A DNA stretch of 64,000 nt from Linyphia triangularis (GCA_963978545.1 OZ021731.1:21377593-21441592), one strand, 5' to 3'; counted from the first letter of the stretch, positions 45,731 to 57,874 are shown. The notes: generated by a model from the letters alone, not told the origin. A program made the numbers and translations.

Positions 45731-46695
45731 CATAGACTTATTATTATCAATAGACTACGCGTTCCCACTTCAATCATACAACGATAATGAAACCAAAATG
45801 AATCGCAAATTTCGTCTATCAGTCACGTGGTTTTTAATTTGGCTACGTCGTAAAATTAATAGTCCGAGAGGCGACAGCAATTTTTGGACCTCATCCAACA
45901 TCATTCTGAATTTTTTTATAGAAAATGGAGAAATGTGAGTAGATTACGAATCCACTGGTCTGCCTTGGCAAAAATGACCGGAACTGATCAAAAATCGACT
46001 TGGAATGAGTTGAACTAAAATCCGATTGCCAAATATGTCATAACTTGCCAAAAAAGAGAACAAACTTTTTCGTCTAGCAACCCACTGCATTTTGATTTTC
46101 AATGAGAAAAAGCGCAAACGATTTCTGATCTCTGGCTCGGAAAACTTGGTATCTTTTAAAAGTAAGCCAAATTGGCGAAATTAGTTACGTCATCAGTGAC
46201 GTAATGTTTATTGCCAATTTGGCTCATTTATGAAAGATGCAAGTAAGCCATCGCCACACATCCGAATCGTCTGCAACCTTCTTAATTGAAAATTAAAGAG
46301 TGAGGGTTACCAAATAAAAAAAAATGCTCATTATTTGGCAAGTTATGGCGTGTTTGGCAATTGAATTTAGTTCAACTTATTAAAAGTCGATTTTTGACTA
46401 GTTTCGGCCATTTTTGCCACGGTAGACCAGTGGATTCGTAATCTACTCACTTTTCTCCAATTTCTATAAAAAATTCAGAATGATGTTCGATGAGGTCCAA
46501 AAATTGCAGTCGCCTCTCAGTCTATAATCCTTTATCTAATAATCTTATTATCCTTTATCGCCTGAGTGAGGAGAAACCCGCCAAATCTGCAACCCTGCTC
46601 CCAAAAAGTCCCTACTCATGTGATTCATTTTGGTTTCATTCTCGTTGTATAATTAAAGTGGGAACGCGCAGTCTATTGATAATAATAAGTCTATG
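45731..46695. mobile_element. hAT-type MITE with a nested foldback element
   Basis: Starts CATAGACTTATTATTATCAA and ends with its reverse complement; the terminal repeat is about 78 bp and includes GCGTTCCCACTT and GAAACCAAAATGAATC. Flanked by an exact 8-bp duplication ATCTAGTC (45723-45730 and 46696-46703). Another element occupies 45860-46524, so the original unit was about 300 bp. Eight-bp duplication supports hAT. Confidence 0.88.
45860..46524. mobile_element. 661-bp foldback element, copy 3 (nested)
   Basis: Ends TAGTCCGAGAGGCGAC and CGCCTCTCAGTCTA, same arms as 29271-29931, TA at the edges. Inserted in the MITE 45731-46695. Confidence 0.88.
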
Positions 46696-46703
46696 ATCTA
46701 GTC

Positions 46704-47267
46704 CATGTTAAAAAGGCCTTTTTTATGTATCTTTTTCCAAGAAACTACTCATAGCATTGGCTTAAAATTTCCTGCAGCCAATATTAAAGCACTTTTATAA
46801 AGACTGACATATGCTTTTGTAAAAATAAAATTTCGTTTAAGATTTATGAGATTTTGAAATTTTTTTATAAAATTTTTAAAGAAAAAACATGGTTAGGAAT
46901 TTTTAAAAATATATATAATCAACATTTCTGTAAAAGTATACGTCAGTTTGTGTAAAAATACAATATGTACCAGGAAAAAAAAAAAAAAAAAATTCAAAGC
47001 AAAATATTGAGTATATCCTGAGAAAAAGGCACATTTGTATGAAAAAACAGCATTTTGAGAAAACAGCGTTTAAAGTACAAAGCAGGCGGGTTTTATCAGT
47101 GATGTTATTTTTCGAAAAATATTTAAAAATACTTCGGATGAGCGAATTGCCCACCAAGTTAAACCATTTTGTAGGTAACGTTACAAATATTGTGATGCGC
47201 TAAAAACATCAAAAAAGATTCCTAGAAAACTTTTTGCCTTCCGACCCCTTTTAAATGAGAACGAGTA

Positions 47268-47308
<41 letters not shown>

Positions 47309-47796
47309 GATTAAAAGGGCAATTAAGGGCAAAATCAAATTCCGTAATTACGTATCAAAATCGTGCAGTCAATGAAGGACAAGGTAAACAACTCCAGTTT
47401 CTCTTTACTATGTATCACTTATAACAACTACAATTTCTTTTTTTTCTATCAGCATATATTTTTTATTATTATTATTTTCAGTTATTTATTAACACATGTT
47501 GAAGAGAACTCTAATAATATCCCTATTAGCTATTTTATTTTCAAATAAAAATTTCCGTCATTAAATTAATTATAATATTACATCCATTACTGATGCTATA
47601 TTTGTTAAATATTTAATATGTTCTAAGACTACTCCAACGTTTGAAATAATGATTTTTTAATCATGTTTTTAATTAATTAAAAAAAAAATTAAAATATTAG
47701 AAGATCTCGGAAAAGAGTATAAAAGTTTATTCATCTGAAAAACAAAAAATTAACCCCTAATACAAAATTTTTATTATAAATTCTTTTTTATGCATT
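46704..47796. other. no gene seen; AT-rich
   Basis: Oligo-A run (46975-46991), T run (47275-47301). ORFs are Phe/Ile/Lys-rich chance frames. Confidence 0.5.
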
Positions 47797-48462
47797 TAGA
47801 CTGAGAGGCGACTGCAATTTTTGGACCCCATCGAACATCATTCTGAATTTTTTATAGAAATTAGAGAAAAGTGAGTACATTACGAATATACTGGTTTGCC
47901 GTAGCAAAAATGGCCGAAACTGGTCAAAAATCGACTTTTAATAAGTTGAACTAAATCCAATTGCTAAATGCGCCATAACTTGCCAAATAATGAGCATATT
48001 TTTTATTTAGTAACCCTCACTCTTTAATTTTCAATTAAGAAAGTTGCAGACGATTCAGATATCTGGCGACGGTCTACTTGCATCTATTAAAAGGGAGCCA
48101 AGTTGGCAAAAAAATATTACGTCACTTATTACGTAACTGATGTCGCCAAATTGGCTTACTTTTAAAAGATACAAGTTTTCCGAGCCAAAGATCAGAAATC
48201 GTTTGCCCTTTTTCTCATTGAAAACCAAAATGAAGTGGGTTGCCAGACGAATAAGTTTGTTCTATTTTTGGCAAGTTATGACATATTTGGCAATCGGATT
48301 TTAGTTCAACTCATTCCAAGTCGATTATTGATCAGTTTCGGCCATTTTTGTTTGCCACGGCAGACCAGTGGATTCCTAATCTACTCACTTTTCTCCAATT
48401 TCTATAAAAAATTCAGAATGATGTTCGATGGTGTCCAAAAATTGCAGTCGCCTCTCGAACTA
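47797..48462. mobile_element. 661-bp foldback element, copy 4
   Basis: Ends TAGACTGAGAGGCGACTG and CGCCTCTCGAACTA; central ATTACGTCACTTATTACGTA (palindrome with one mismatch). TA at edges. Confidence 0.88.
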
Positions 48463-48673
48463 ATTGCCAACTTTTATGTGAAATTGTAACTCATTTTGAC
48501 GGCAAGTGGGTTCGGCTTCTGAAGTTAAAATATAAACGTATGTAAAAGCGGACTTTTAGTGTCAGTTCCCAAAACCTGATAGAATGCATTGCAATAGATA
48601 ACGAGATAATCTGCCAAATTTCAGTTCCGATTACATAGCAAACACACAAAATCCAAGTTAATACTAAGGATTT
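48463..48673. repeat. partial ATAAAGGATTTA-family element
   Basis: GCCAACTTTTATGTGAAATTG at the left in two parts and GTTAATACTAAGGATTTA at the right match the family; the middle is shortened. Confidence 0.6.
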
Positions 48674-48904
48674 AAAAAATATTTAATTTAAAAATAATTT
48701 TTGTCTTCGAGATACATATACCCTTTAAATCACGAAAAACGCTGGGCCACACATCTAATTCATAAAGCTAATCACGATTAAATGTGCGTCTTTTTTTAGT
48801 AAAGAGCGTTTCGGATTACTCCTCTTTTCCGCTTTGGGTGGGTTTTTTTTTTTACTCTGCTTAAACAGTACCCTAACAGAAAAAGTAGTTTCACAGCGTT
48901 TAGA
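48674..48904. other. no gene seen
   Basis: Short spacer, T runs, nothing supported. Confidence 0.5.
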
Positions 48905-49086
48905 CAGTAAAGTAAACTCTCTCCGTTAACGCGAAATCGCGTAACATGAAATCCTGTTTAAACACGAAGTAAAAGCAGTACATCGAACTTAAAACTTAAC
49001 GTTAATTTCATTCGTTTAACGTGAAATTCGGTTAAAGCGAACAATTTCGGAGGTCTTATCGTCTTCGCGTTAACCGGGTTTGACTG
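48905..49086. mobile_element. small pogo-like MITE (182 bp)
   Basis: Begins CAGTAAAGTAAACTCTCTCC followed by GTTAACGCGAAAT and ends TTCGCGTTAACCGGGTTTGACTG in two parts, then TA. CAGT...ACTG ends with imperfect inverted GTTAACGCGAA suit a pogo/Tigger derivative. The left TA is not preserved. Confidence 0.6.
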
Positions 49087-49884
49087 TAATGAAACACGTG
49101 CTAGCTCATTGGATTACATTGTAAAGGACAACGTCTTTAATTATATTATTGCAGTATGACTTTTGTCGTACATTCAGTTAATGACTTTTAAGTTAGTCAG
49201 TTAATGACTTTTGTCATACTTTCTTATGGTATTAGCTTGGTGAAAAAAGATTTAGGGTTTGTGGTCATTTTAGTTAAGAAGGAAGTTTTATTTTATGGTA
49301 AATAATAATAATAAAGGACTATTTCTGTTTTTACATTCAGTAGAAAAGAAAAAATATAAAAACAATTGTGCATAGCGCCATCTAGTGGACTGTTTGATGA
49401 CTATTACTGAACAATTTCATAGCATTTAAATATTGTGTTTCACTATTATAATAATATCGACAGTTCTATTAAGATCCAATGTCCTCTTATTAATTTAAGA
49501 AAATATGGCAACATTTTTGTGTTTTATATCAGTTTACGGAATTTTGTCCGAAACTCATAATTTTAAAAAACATTAAATATTATTCATTTTCTATCCTTTC
49601 TTAAAGTTAACAGGATATTCAAAAAAATTTGACAGTTTAAAAAGTTAATCAATGCTATAAGAGGTTTCCAAACTTTCAATAATCAAAACTTACTTTTTTA
49701 TATATGCATTTAGATAATCGGTTTATTGCAAAACATTTTTCTTTTGTTGACCGCTGGCAGTTTAGTGGTTTACATTTTTTTTTTTAATATTTATTGAATT
49801 TCTGTAGCAAAACTAATGCAAATGGCAATTTTACGAAATGAAAATAAAATTATCTCAATGTCATAAAAAAAGGTGAACATTTCG
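49087..49884. other. no gene seen
   Basis: TTAATGACTTTTGTC/GTT duplicates around 49180-49220. Otherwise AT-rich spacer. Confidence 0.45.
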
Positions 49885-51069
49885 CAGCGTTTGCCACAAC
49901 TTTTAGAAGCGATTATTGTAGCTTTTTGCAGACCGGATACACCAAAATATGCATCTTTAATTATTACCATTTTAACACAATTTCAAAATTTCTGAAAACT
50001 TGAAAATAATAATTTTTTTTATCCTAATAAAATTACTATTTGATATTTTTTTTTAATAATTAAAAAAAAAAAAAAATAGTTTCAATATTAGTAAATCAAA
50101 TTTTAATAAAAGTATTTATACTGTACTTTCAGATCCCTCCGTTTCAGTCGATACCAATTGTGGGGAGGCGGTTGAAATCATTCAGTTTATTTTATGACAG
50201 AGTCGATGTCTTTCGGAGTATTTGTTGCAATCAATTTAATAAATTGTGTAAATGAGATTCAGTTAAGTTATTCATGAATTTAGTCTTGATAAAAACCACC
50301 TTGCTGAAAGCTTCTTCTTATAGTTTCTTTGGGCAGGTTGTGGAGAACTCTGTTGACTCATATTATTTCGGACTTATTACAATGGACAAATCCCAAATTT
50401 TTTTATTCAATTCTAAATGTTTCGAACAGGACAAACTTAAAAATGTCTGCTCGATGCGCTTTTTTTTTTTTTTTTTTAATTTGCGATCAAAATTACCTTG
50501 TTAGAGGTTGACGAGAAAACGACTCATTCTGTTGGCATTGAATGTGACATCATGGCTTCGCAAACATCTTGGCTTGAAATGCAGCAGCGGAAAACAGATT
50601 TGCAAGTTTCTCGCAAATCACCCCAACGTGTACTGAATGTGGCAATGGTCTACCAATGCCAACTTTTTTAACGCCAACTATTTGGTAGAAACCTCACAAT
50701 AACCATAGAAACTCTGGGGTAGTCTTTACGTCACGAATTTTGTTGACTGTTTTGATCGGACTGGTATTGGCTCGGTTTTGGGGCTAAAATAACTAATTTT
50801 TAATACTAAAATAACTAAATTTTTTAAAGAAATTTTGTTTAAATATTTCGAATCAGAAAGACATTCTTCATAAATATGTACTAATTTCACTCGTTTTTAA
50901 AAAAATGCTGGTATTGTCCATTATGTGTATATAAAAAAAAATAATAATTAAAATAATAATATTAATAAATAAAATAATAAGAATAATTTTAAAAACTATT
51001 CTGGGGTGCAGGCGGACAGCAGAAAAATCTGTGGTGGGTCAAATCTGACCCGCGTAGTGGCTTACGCTG
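49885..51069. mobile_element. hAT element, second copy in reverse
   Basis: Left end CAGCGTTTGCCACAACTTTTAG corresponds (in two parts) to the reverse of the right end of 37024-39003, and the right end GACCCGCGTAGTGGCTTACGCTG-type matches the reverse of its left end. Shared interior: AGTCGATGTCTTTCGGAGTA. Flanks ACATTTCG and ATATAAAG are not identical, so it is older or decayed. It carries a different nested element (50384-50923). Confidence 0.82.
50384..50923. mobile_element. GGACAGT foldback MITE, copy 2 (nested)
   Basis: Ends CAATGGACAAATCCC and ATTGTCCATT; interior matches 24954-25534 in the same orientation, including TTTCGAACAGG and CCAATGCCAACTTTTTT. T run at 50460-50477. Confidence 0.78.
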
Positions 51070-51182
51070 ATATAAAGAATTGACTTTAGTAAATTTGATC
51101 CTAAATTTAATGGCACTGGTAAATTGGCCCTTTAATTTAATGAATTTGTTAAATTTCATCCTTAGTATAATGGATTGACTTT

Positions 51183-51745
51183 AGTAAATCGGGTTCTTGA
51201 TTTAATTTCTTTGACTTTAGTAAATTAGATCATTTGTTTAACGAATTGACTTTAGTAAATGCATTCTTAATTTACTTGATTTGACTTTTATTTTAAATTT
51301 TAATTTGATTTAACAATTAATTTGGTCTTTTATTTTTATCGATTAAACAGGATCTTAAGATTAATGGGCAGTAAATCGGGTTCTTGATTTAATTTCTTTG
51401 ACTTTAGTAAATTAGATAATTTGTTTAACGAATTGACTTTAGTAAATGCATTCTTAATTTACTTGATTTGACTTTTATTTTAAATTTTAATTTGATTTAA
51501 CAATTAATTTGGTCCTTTATTTTTATCGATTAAACAGGATCTTAAGATTAATGGGCAGTAAATCGGGTTCTTGATTTAATTTCTTTGACTTTAGTAAATT
51601 AGATAATTTGTTTAACGAATTGACTTTAGTAAATGCATTCTTAATTTACTTGATTTGACTTTTATTTTAAATTTTAATTTGATTTAACAATTAATTTGGT
51701 CCTTTTATTTTTACAGATTAAACAGGATCTTAAGATTAATGGGCA
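51183..51745. repeat. 187-bp tandem repeat, 3 units
   Basis: AGTAAATCGGGTTCTTGATT recurs at 51183, 51370 and 51557 (exact 187-bp spacing), with units over 97% alike by eye. The flanks (51075-51180 and 51746-51850) hold diverged GACTTTAGTAAAT words, so the array grew from an older, shorter repeat. Confidence 0.88.
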
Positions 51746-52950
51746 TTAGTAAATTCCATCATTTGTTATATTGAATTGACTTTAAAGTAAATTGGATATT
51801 TAGCTTAACGAATTGAAATCAGTAAATTGTATCCTTAGCTTAATAGAGTGCCTTTAGCATTTGCGCTCAACAACTATTGATTTCAATCGAAAGTCATTTT
51901 ATAAAACGATTACTTTGAAGTGTCCTTGGAAATGTGAATTTTGGTATTGTTTTTAATTGTTATTGGGTAGTGGATACAGTTACACACGCATCTTAAACAT
52001 AAATGCGACTTACAACAAACGAATTAAAATTCTGTAGTATAACTGCACTTATTAATTCACAGTAACTCCCGGCTTCTATTCATTAGTATTTCACGCCATT
52101 TAGCATTTAATCAAGCGACATATATACACACCAACAGAAGGAATAAATGGTTAGGAAGGTATAAAATTGCGCTATCGAAAAGTTCAACTCTGGACTTCTA
52201 GAAGAGGTTTCTAGTCGGGAAAATTCCGGGAGATTTAATCCCCGATGTTGCAGTTTCTTTTAATCGAAGTCGGCGATCCGGAAATTTTTCCGGTTCGGGT
52301 CGTCTGCTCAAAAGGGAGAACTCGCTTTGGACCCCCCCCCCCCCTGTTTGTTTTAACTCAAATATTTAATAGGGATAGTACGCTTGGGGGGGGGGGGGAG
52401 TTGAGTTCTTTGTTTGCTTTAATTGTAACTCGGCAAGCTTGGAAATCGTTTGATGGAGAGATGGGGAAGGGGGGAGCTTGTTTTGTCGTTGAGAAGAGCC
52501 TTTTGGGGATGTTTCGGTTTAAATTGGATTTCAAGAGTTTATTTATTTTGAGTATTGTATCATCCTTAAAATAGTCATCAAATAAACTCGATGGATAGGA
52601 GCTTAGAGTTTATTCAAGCTGATATAATTTACTAGAAAAACCCTTTTGACTAGTTGAAAGGAGACTGGATATTTTAACTATCTCAACTTTTAATCGGGAA
52701 ACATAACTGTTTCTGATAGATTTATGTAAAGCGTATTACTATTGCTTCAACTTTGAAAATCTGGAGTACAAATTTATCGCAAACACTTATTGGCGAATAC
52801 TAAATAAGTTTGTAAATGGCTAATTGGAATGAATCGTCAAGGCATAAAGGTTATTTGAAGAGAGAAGTGTTTGAAAAATGCCATAAATATGTAGCGACTA
52901 GGTAGAGTAGCCCGAAAATCAAGAAGTGAAGAATGCTTTCCGGAAGGTCT
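51746..52950. other. no gene seen; C and G runs
   Basis: C run at 52331-52343 and G run at 52386-52399. A 109-codon plus-strand ORF spanning them has poly-Pro and poly-Gly from the homopolymers and is not credible. Confidence 0.45.
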
Positions 52951-52953
52951 TTA

Positions 52954-53510
52954 AGGGGACTCACTTCCCTTATACCAGTAATGTTCAATTGCCTATTTTT
53001 TATGTAACTTTTTTTGGAAATTCTTAATGAATACGTTTTAATTTTTTTTTATCCAAGTTAAATATATCTTATAATCAATTTTGTTACATTTTAATCAATC
53101 TTACATTTTTTTTTTTTTTTAATTTTTTTTTTTGAGAAAATCCATTTTGTTCTTACAAAGATTTGGTAATTAAAAAATAATTATGAAAATAACAATAAAT
53201 TATTTTAACCTCAGTTTTAACTGTAGATTATGTATTAAAATTCCATTTAAAAGTTAAGGACGTATCCCTACTAGTTAGTTAGAAAAAGCACATTGAATTT
53301 TAAAGTATCATGTAGAGGAAATCAATCAAAGGTATATGTAAAAATCTTATATAATTAATAATTAATAGTTTGCCTTTTTAAAACAAAATATAACATACTT
53401 CTAATTTGAGTAAAAACGAAATGAATAAATAAAACATGACAACATAATCCCAAAATCGATTTTTACTTTTTATTTTAAAGGTACTGAGTTCCCATAAGTT
53501 TTAAGGGTAA
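52954..53510. mobile_element. possible TTAA-type element
   Basis: TTTAAGGGGACTCACTTCCC at the left and GGTACTGAGTTCCC...TTTTAAGG at the right are roughly inverted and resemble the 44993-45699 element ends. Very AT-rich inside. Weakly supported. Confidence 0.3.
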
Positions 53511-53780
53511 ATTTTGCACGTTTGCGTTTCCCAAATAGAAGAAAATCCTGGCAAGCTCCAACAGTCAACCCGACACCAAACAAGGTCTACAACAAACGCA
53601 ACCCCATAAGCTTTTCAGATTGGTAAAAACAACATCGAAAAGGCACAGTAGTCACTCTAAAAAATTGAAATATCAATCAGATACCGCAGTGTCTGATTAT
53701 TTAGGCAATTTGTTTACACAATACGAAGACTGCACAATACTGCTACGGAACGTCATTGTGAGTGAGAAGTAATGCATTTA

Positions 53781-56025
53781 TGCAAGGGTGTGATGTATTT
53801 GAAATGAATGAATTGAAGAGTGTAATTTATTTGAAATGAAGGAATGAAAGGGTATTGACGTATTTGGAATGGAAGGGAAGGACGTATTTGAAATGGATGA
53901 ATGAAGAAATAAAAGGGCATGACGTGTTTTAAATGAAGGAATTAATTTTGGAGCACTGTTCTCTTTACATAACTTATGCCTTGAACATCTATTGCCATTA
54001 ATTATTTAGTAAGGCCGTGCTTCATTTGAAATGAATAAAGGAATGTAACGGTATTTGAAATGAATGAATGAAGGAATGTAAGGGTGTGATTACATGAAAT
54101 GAATGAATGTAAGGGTGTGATTACATGAAATGAATGAATGAAGGAATGTAAGGGTGTGATTGCATGAAATGAATAAAGAAAAGAATGTAAGGGTGTGATT
54201 ATATGAAATGAATAAAGAAAGGAATGTAAGGGTGTGATTATATGAAATGAATGAAAGAAGGAATGTAAGGGTGTGATTACATGAAATGAATGAATGAAGG
54301 AATGTAAGGGTGTGATTACATGAAATGAATGAATGAAGGAAGGAATGAATGCAAGGGTGTGATTACATGAAATGAATGAATGTAAGGGTGTGATTACATA
54401 AAATGAATAAAAGAAGGAATGTAAGGGTATGATTACATGATATGAATGAATGTAAGGGTGTGATTACATGAAATGAATGAATGAAGGAAGGAATGTAAGG
54501 GTGTGATTACATGAAATGAATGAATGAAGGAATGTAAGGGTGTGATTACATGAAATGAATGAATGAAGGAAGGAATGTAAGGGTGTGATTACATGAAATG
54601 AATGAAGAAAGGAATGTAAGGGTGTGATTACATGAAATGAATGAAGAAAGGAATGTAAGGGTGTGATTACATGAAATGAATGAATGAAGAAAGGAATGTA
54701 AGGGTGTGATTACATGAAATGAATGAAGAAAGGAATGTAAGGGTGTGATTACATGAAATGAATGAATGAAGGAATGTAAGGGTGTGATTACATGAAATGA
54801 ATGAATGAAGGAATGTAAGGGTGTGATTACATGAAATGAATGAATGAAGGAAGGAATGAATGCAAGGGTGCGATTACATGAAATGAATGAATGTAAGGGT
54901 GTGATTACATGAAATGAATGAATGAAGGAATGTAAGGGTATGATTACATGATATGAATGAATGTAAGGGTGTGATTACATGAAATGAATGAATGAAGGAA
55001 GGAATGTAAGGGTGTGATTACATGAAATGAATGAAGAAAGGAATGTAAGGGTGTGATTACATGAAATGAATGAATGAAGGAAGGAATGTAAGGGTGTGAT
55101 TACATGAAATGAATGAAGAAAGGAATGTAAGGGTGTGATTACATGAAATGAATGAAGGAAGGAATGTAAGGGTGTGATTACATGAGATGAATGAAGGAAG
55201 GAATGTAAGGGTGTGATTACATGAGATGAATGAAGGAAGGAATGTAAGGGTGTGATTACATGAAATGAATGAAGAAAGGAATGTAAGGGTGTGATTACAT
55301 GAAATGAATGAAGAAAGGAATGTAAGGGTGTGATTACATGAAATGAATGAAGGAAGGAATGTAAGGGTGTGATTACATGAGATGAATGAATGAAGAAAGG
55401 AATGTAAGGGTGTGATTACATGAAATGAATGAAGAAAGGAATGTAAGGGTGTGATTACATGAAATGAATGAATGAAGGAAGGAATGTAAGGGTGTGATTA
55501 CATGAAATGAATGAAGAAAGGAATGTAAGGGTGTGATTACATGAGATGAATGAATGAAGGAAGGAATGTAAGGGTGTGATTACATGAAATGAATGAATGA
55601 AGAAAGGAATGTAAGGGTGTGATTACATGAAATGAATGAAGAAAGGAATGTAAGGGTGTGATTACATGAAATGAATGAATGAAGGAAGGAATGTAAGGGT
55701 GTGATTACATGAAATGAATGAAGAAAGGAATGTAAGGGTGTGATTACATGAAATGAATGAAGGAAGGAATGTAAGGGTGTGATTACATGAGATGAATGAA
55801 GGAAGGAATGTAAGGGTGTGATTACATGAGATGAATGAAGGAAGGAATGTAAGGGTGTGATTACATGAAATGAATGAAGAAAGGAATGTAAGGGTGTGAT
55901 TACATGAAATGAATGAAGAAAGGAATGTAAGGGTGTGATTACATGAAATGAATGAAGGAAGGAATGTAAGGGTGTGATTACATGAGATAAATGAATGAAG
56001 AAAGGAATGTAAGGGTGTGATGTAT
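53781..56025. repeat. 2.2-kb minisatellite, about 50 units of 35-47 bp
   Basis: Core unit GGAATGTAAGGGTGTGATTA then CATGAAATGAATGAA, with variable GAA/TGAA/GGAA spacer units. The edges (53781-54060 and about 56017-56035) carry an older variant with GTATTTGAAATG in place of ATTACATGAAATG. Many units are 39 bp, a multiple of three, so long antisense ORFs (to 192 codons) appear without being genes. No CRISPR features: the spacers are not unique. Confidence 0.93.
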
Positions 56026-56035
56026 TTGAAAAGTT

Positions 56036-56910
56036 TTCTTGGAGGTATTTCAAGTGAAAAATACACCCGCATTTCAATCTCAAATGGGAGAGGGGGGGGG
56101 GGGGATCATCATGTAATCCTACAACTAAAACGAGACTATCAGACAAGATCGCCGCCATTTCTACTCACTTTATTAAGAGAGACTGCATAACGCTGGCGGG
56201 GCTTGATTGAAAGACCTCTTACATGCAAGACGATCATTAAATCTCTCGAATGAGAATTCGTCGGTGTATTACAGGATATTCAGTTATCTGGAGTTCGAAT
56301 CCGATTAAAAGAATAATCGACATTGCTTTAGTGAATCTACAGATGACTGTATTGAGGACCTAGTATCAACTTGTTTTTAGGCCTGGGGCTGCTTGGTAGA
56401 AGCATCCCGAGTTTACTCCCATTAGAGACACAAACGTTAACGAGTTCCTTTTAAAAGTCCTTCCTAATACGTGAACATTTTTATTATACATGAGCGATAT
56501 GCCTGGACTTCTCATTCTTTCTAAATGAGCATACTGGAATTATCAGACACACCAAACCTCCACTACAGTAGCTTCCCCAAACCGCATCCCCCTCTTCAAG
56601 AACCAATTTTTTTATCGTAAGAAACCCTTAAAGTACTTTTCTTCGATTCGTAGAAATATCAAAGAGGGGGGTCGAGGAACGTGCGAATTGGCCATCCCTG
56701 GCACTAAGCACGAACCGAGGGGGGGTGTAATAGCCAAGGGACTCGTTTCATGCGCTGCCACGCAATCATACCTTCATCACGCAGGGGGGTTGTTCTATTC
56801 ACTTCATCTTCTGCCTCCTTCCTCCAGTCTTCCCCAAGGAGGTGATCGTTTTGCTTTAGATTTGGATAGGATGAGGGGCTTCCTTCGAAGATGTATGTAA
56901 GGGGGGGGGG
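56036..56910. other. no gene; G runs, shared 45-bp word
   Basis: G run at 56091-56104. The AATACGTGAACATTTTTATT / ATACATGAGCGATATGCCTG word at about 56465-56505 matches 42523. ORF of 70 codons at 56688-56900 has no domain. Confidence 0.4.
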
Positions 56911-57084
56911 GTTGTTTTCAGATTATCTGGCGCTGTCAGCAACACGAGGGCTATAATGCGCCAAAACATTCGTCATTAGACAAGCCAACATGCATTTACA
57001 AACACCCATGCCTAACACGGGACTCGAACCCGCAACCTCGCAGTCTGGAAGCTAGCACGCTAACCACTATACCGTTTGGTCGGC
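56911..57084 (-). mobile_element. tRNA-derived SINE, copy 8
   Basis: Minus-strand copy, B box intact. Short duplication GTATGTA (56893-56899 and 57085-57091); the tail region has turned into a G run (about 56901-56911). Confidence 0.85.
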
Positions 57085-57091
57085 GTATGTA

Positions 57092-57340
57092 GGGGTGGGG
57101 AGGGGGCTTACTTATGCATGTGGTGAAACCCAGAAGATTCCGAATAATAGGCATTACAGTAGCTAAAAATGCTTTGTAAGAACTTCAGTATTATAAAAAT
57201 GTTTGTGGCAAAATGGTGACAAACTAGTCATATTGATCCAAAATATTGTAATAATATATGAACTGAAAACTCATTGGGAGTAATAATTCACTTTATATAC
57301 TTACAGGAAAATACTTTTTTGAGGAATATAAGTTTATTTT
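57092..57340. other. no gene seen
   Basis: Spacer without recognised feature. Confidence 0.5.
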
Positions 57341-57874
57341 TAAATCCTTTTTATTAACTTCGATTTTGTGTGAATGTTAGAGGGTATGTCGATGGTGGAC
57401 AAATCTGCGGAGGTCTAAGTAACCCCCTTGCCGTCATTCAATCGGTCTGAAACTTGGCAGATAGATTCAATGTCGATGTCAATGCATTTTATCAAATTTT
57501 GGAGTTGTACTTGTCATTAAAAGGTGGCTTTTACAGAATACTAATAAACCAACTTGCCATCATCCAATCGCGGTTAATTAGCATTTAACCGACAATTGAA
57601 GAAACTTTTCCCTGTTGCCAATTTTTTTTTAATAAATAAAAAATAAAATTGTTTTAATCAGAATAAATAAAATATATAAAGATGTGAGTATAAATTCACG
57701 TTCATTTTTAATATATAAATTTATAATCGTAGTTTGCCGCACATTTTGCTGATAGAAATGTTTTCGATATTTAAAATTAGATGCAAACACCAAGCAAGCG
57801 CTGTAAACAGAATCGGCGCTGTGTTAATGAATATAAAAATTGACAATGCATGTATAAAGGATTTATATTGAAAT
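57341..57874. repeat. ATAAAGGATTTA-family element (reverse orientation)
   Basis: TAAATCCTTTTTATTAACTT at the left and TGTATAAAGGATTTATATT at the right; the reverse complement of 30255-30720 and 41211-41718. It also carries the GCACATTTTGCTGATAGAAA and AATCGGCGCTGTGTTAAT blocks seen around 4440-4550. Confidence 0.72.

Noticed and set aside
52245..52574. 109-codon ORF with poly-Pro and poly-Gly
   Set aside because: Spans C and G homopolymers whose length is unreliable; no domain.
53781..56025. CRISPR-like regular array
   Set aside because: No unique spacers, variable unit length, no cas genes, and clearly animal context; it is a minisatellite.
55580..56158. 192-codon and 136-codon antisense ORFs
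   Set aside because: They are the minisatellite read in frames kept open because many units are multiples of three; the product is only His-Ser-Phe-Leu repeats.
4504..57100. Recurrent ORFs containing a YIYKHPC-type string
   Set aside because: All are translations of the SINE body and end in its tRNA-like head; not a protein family.
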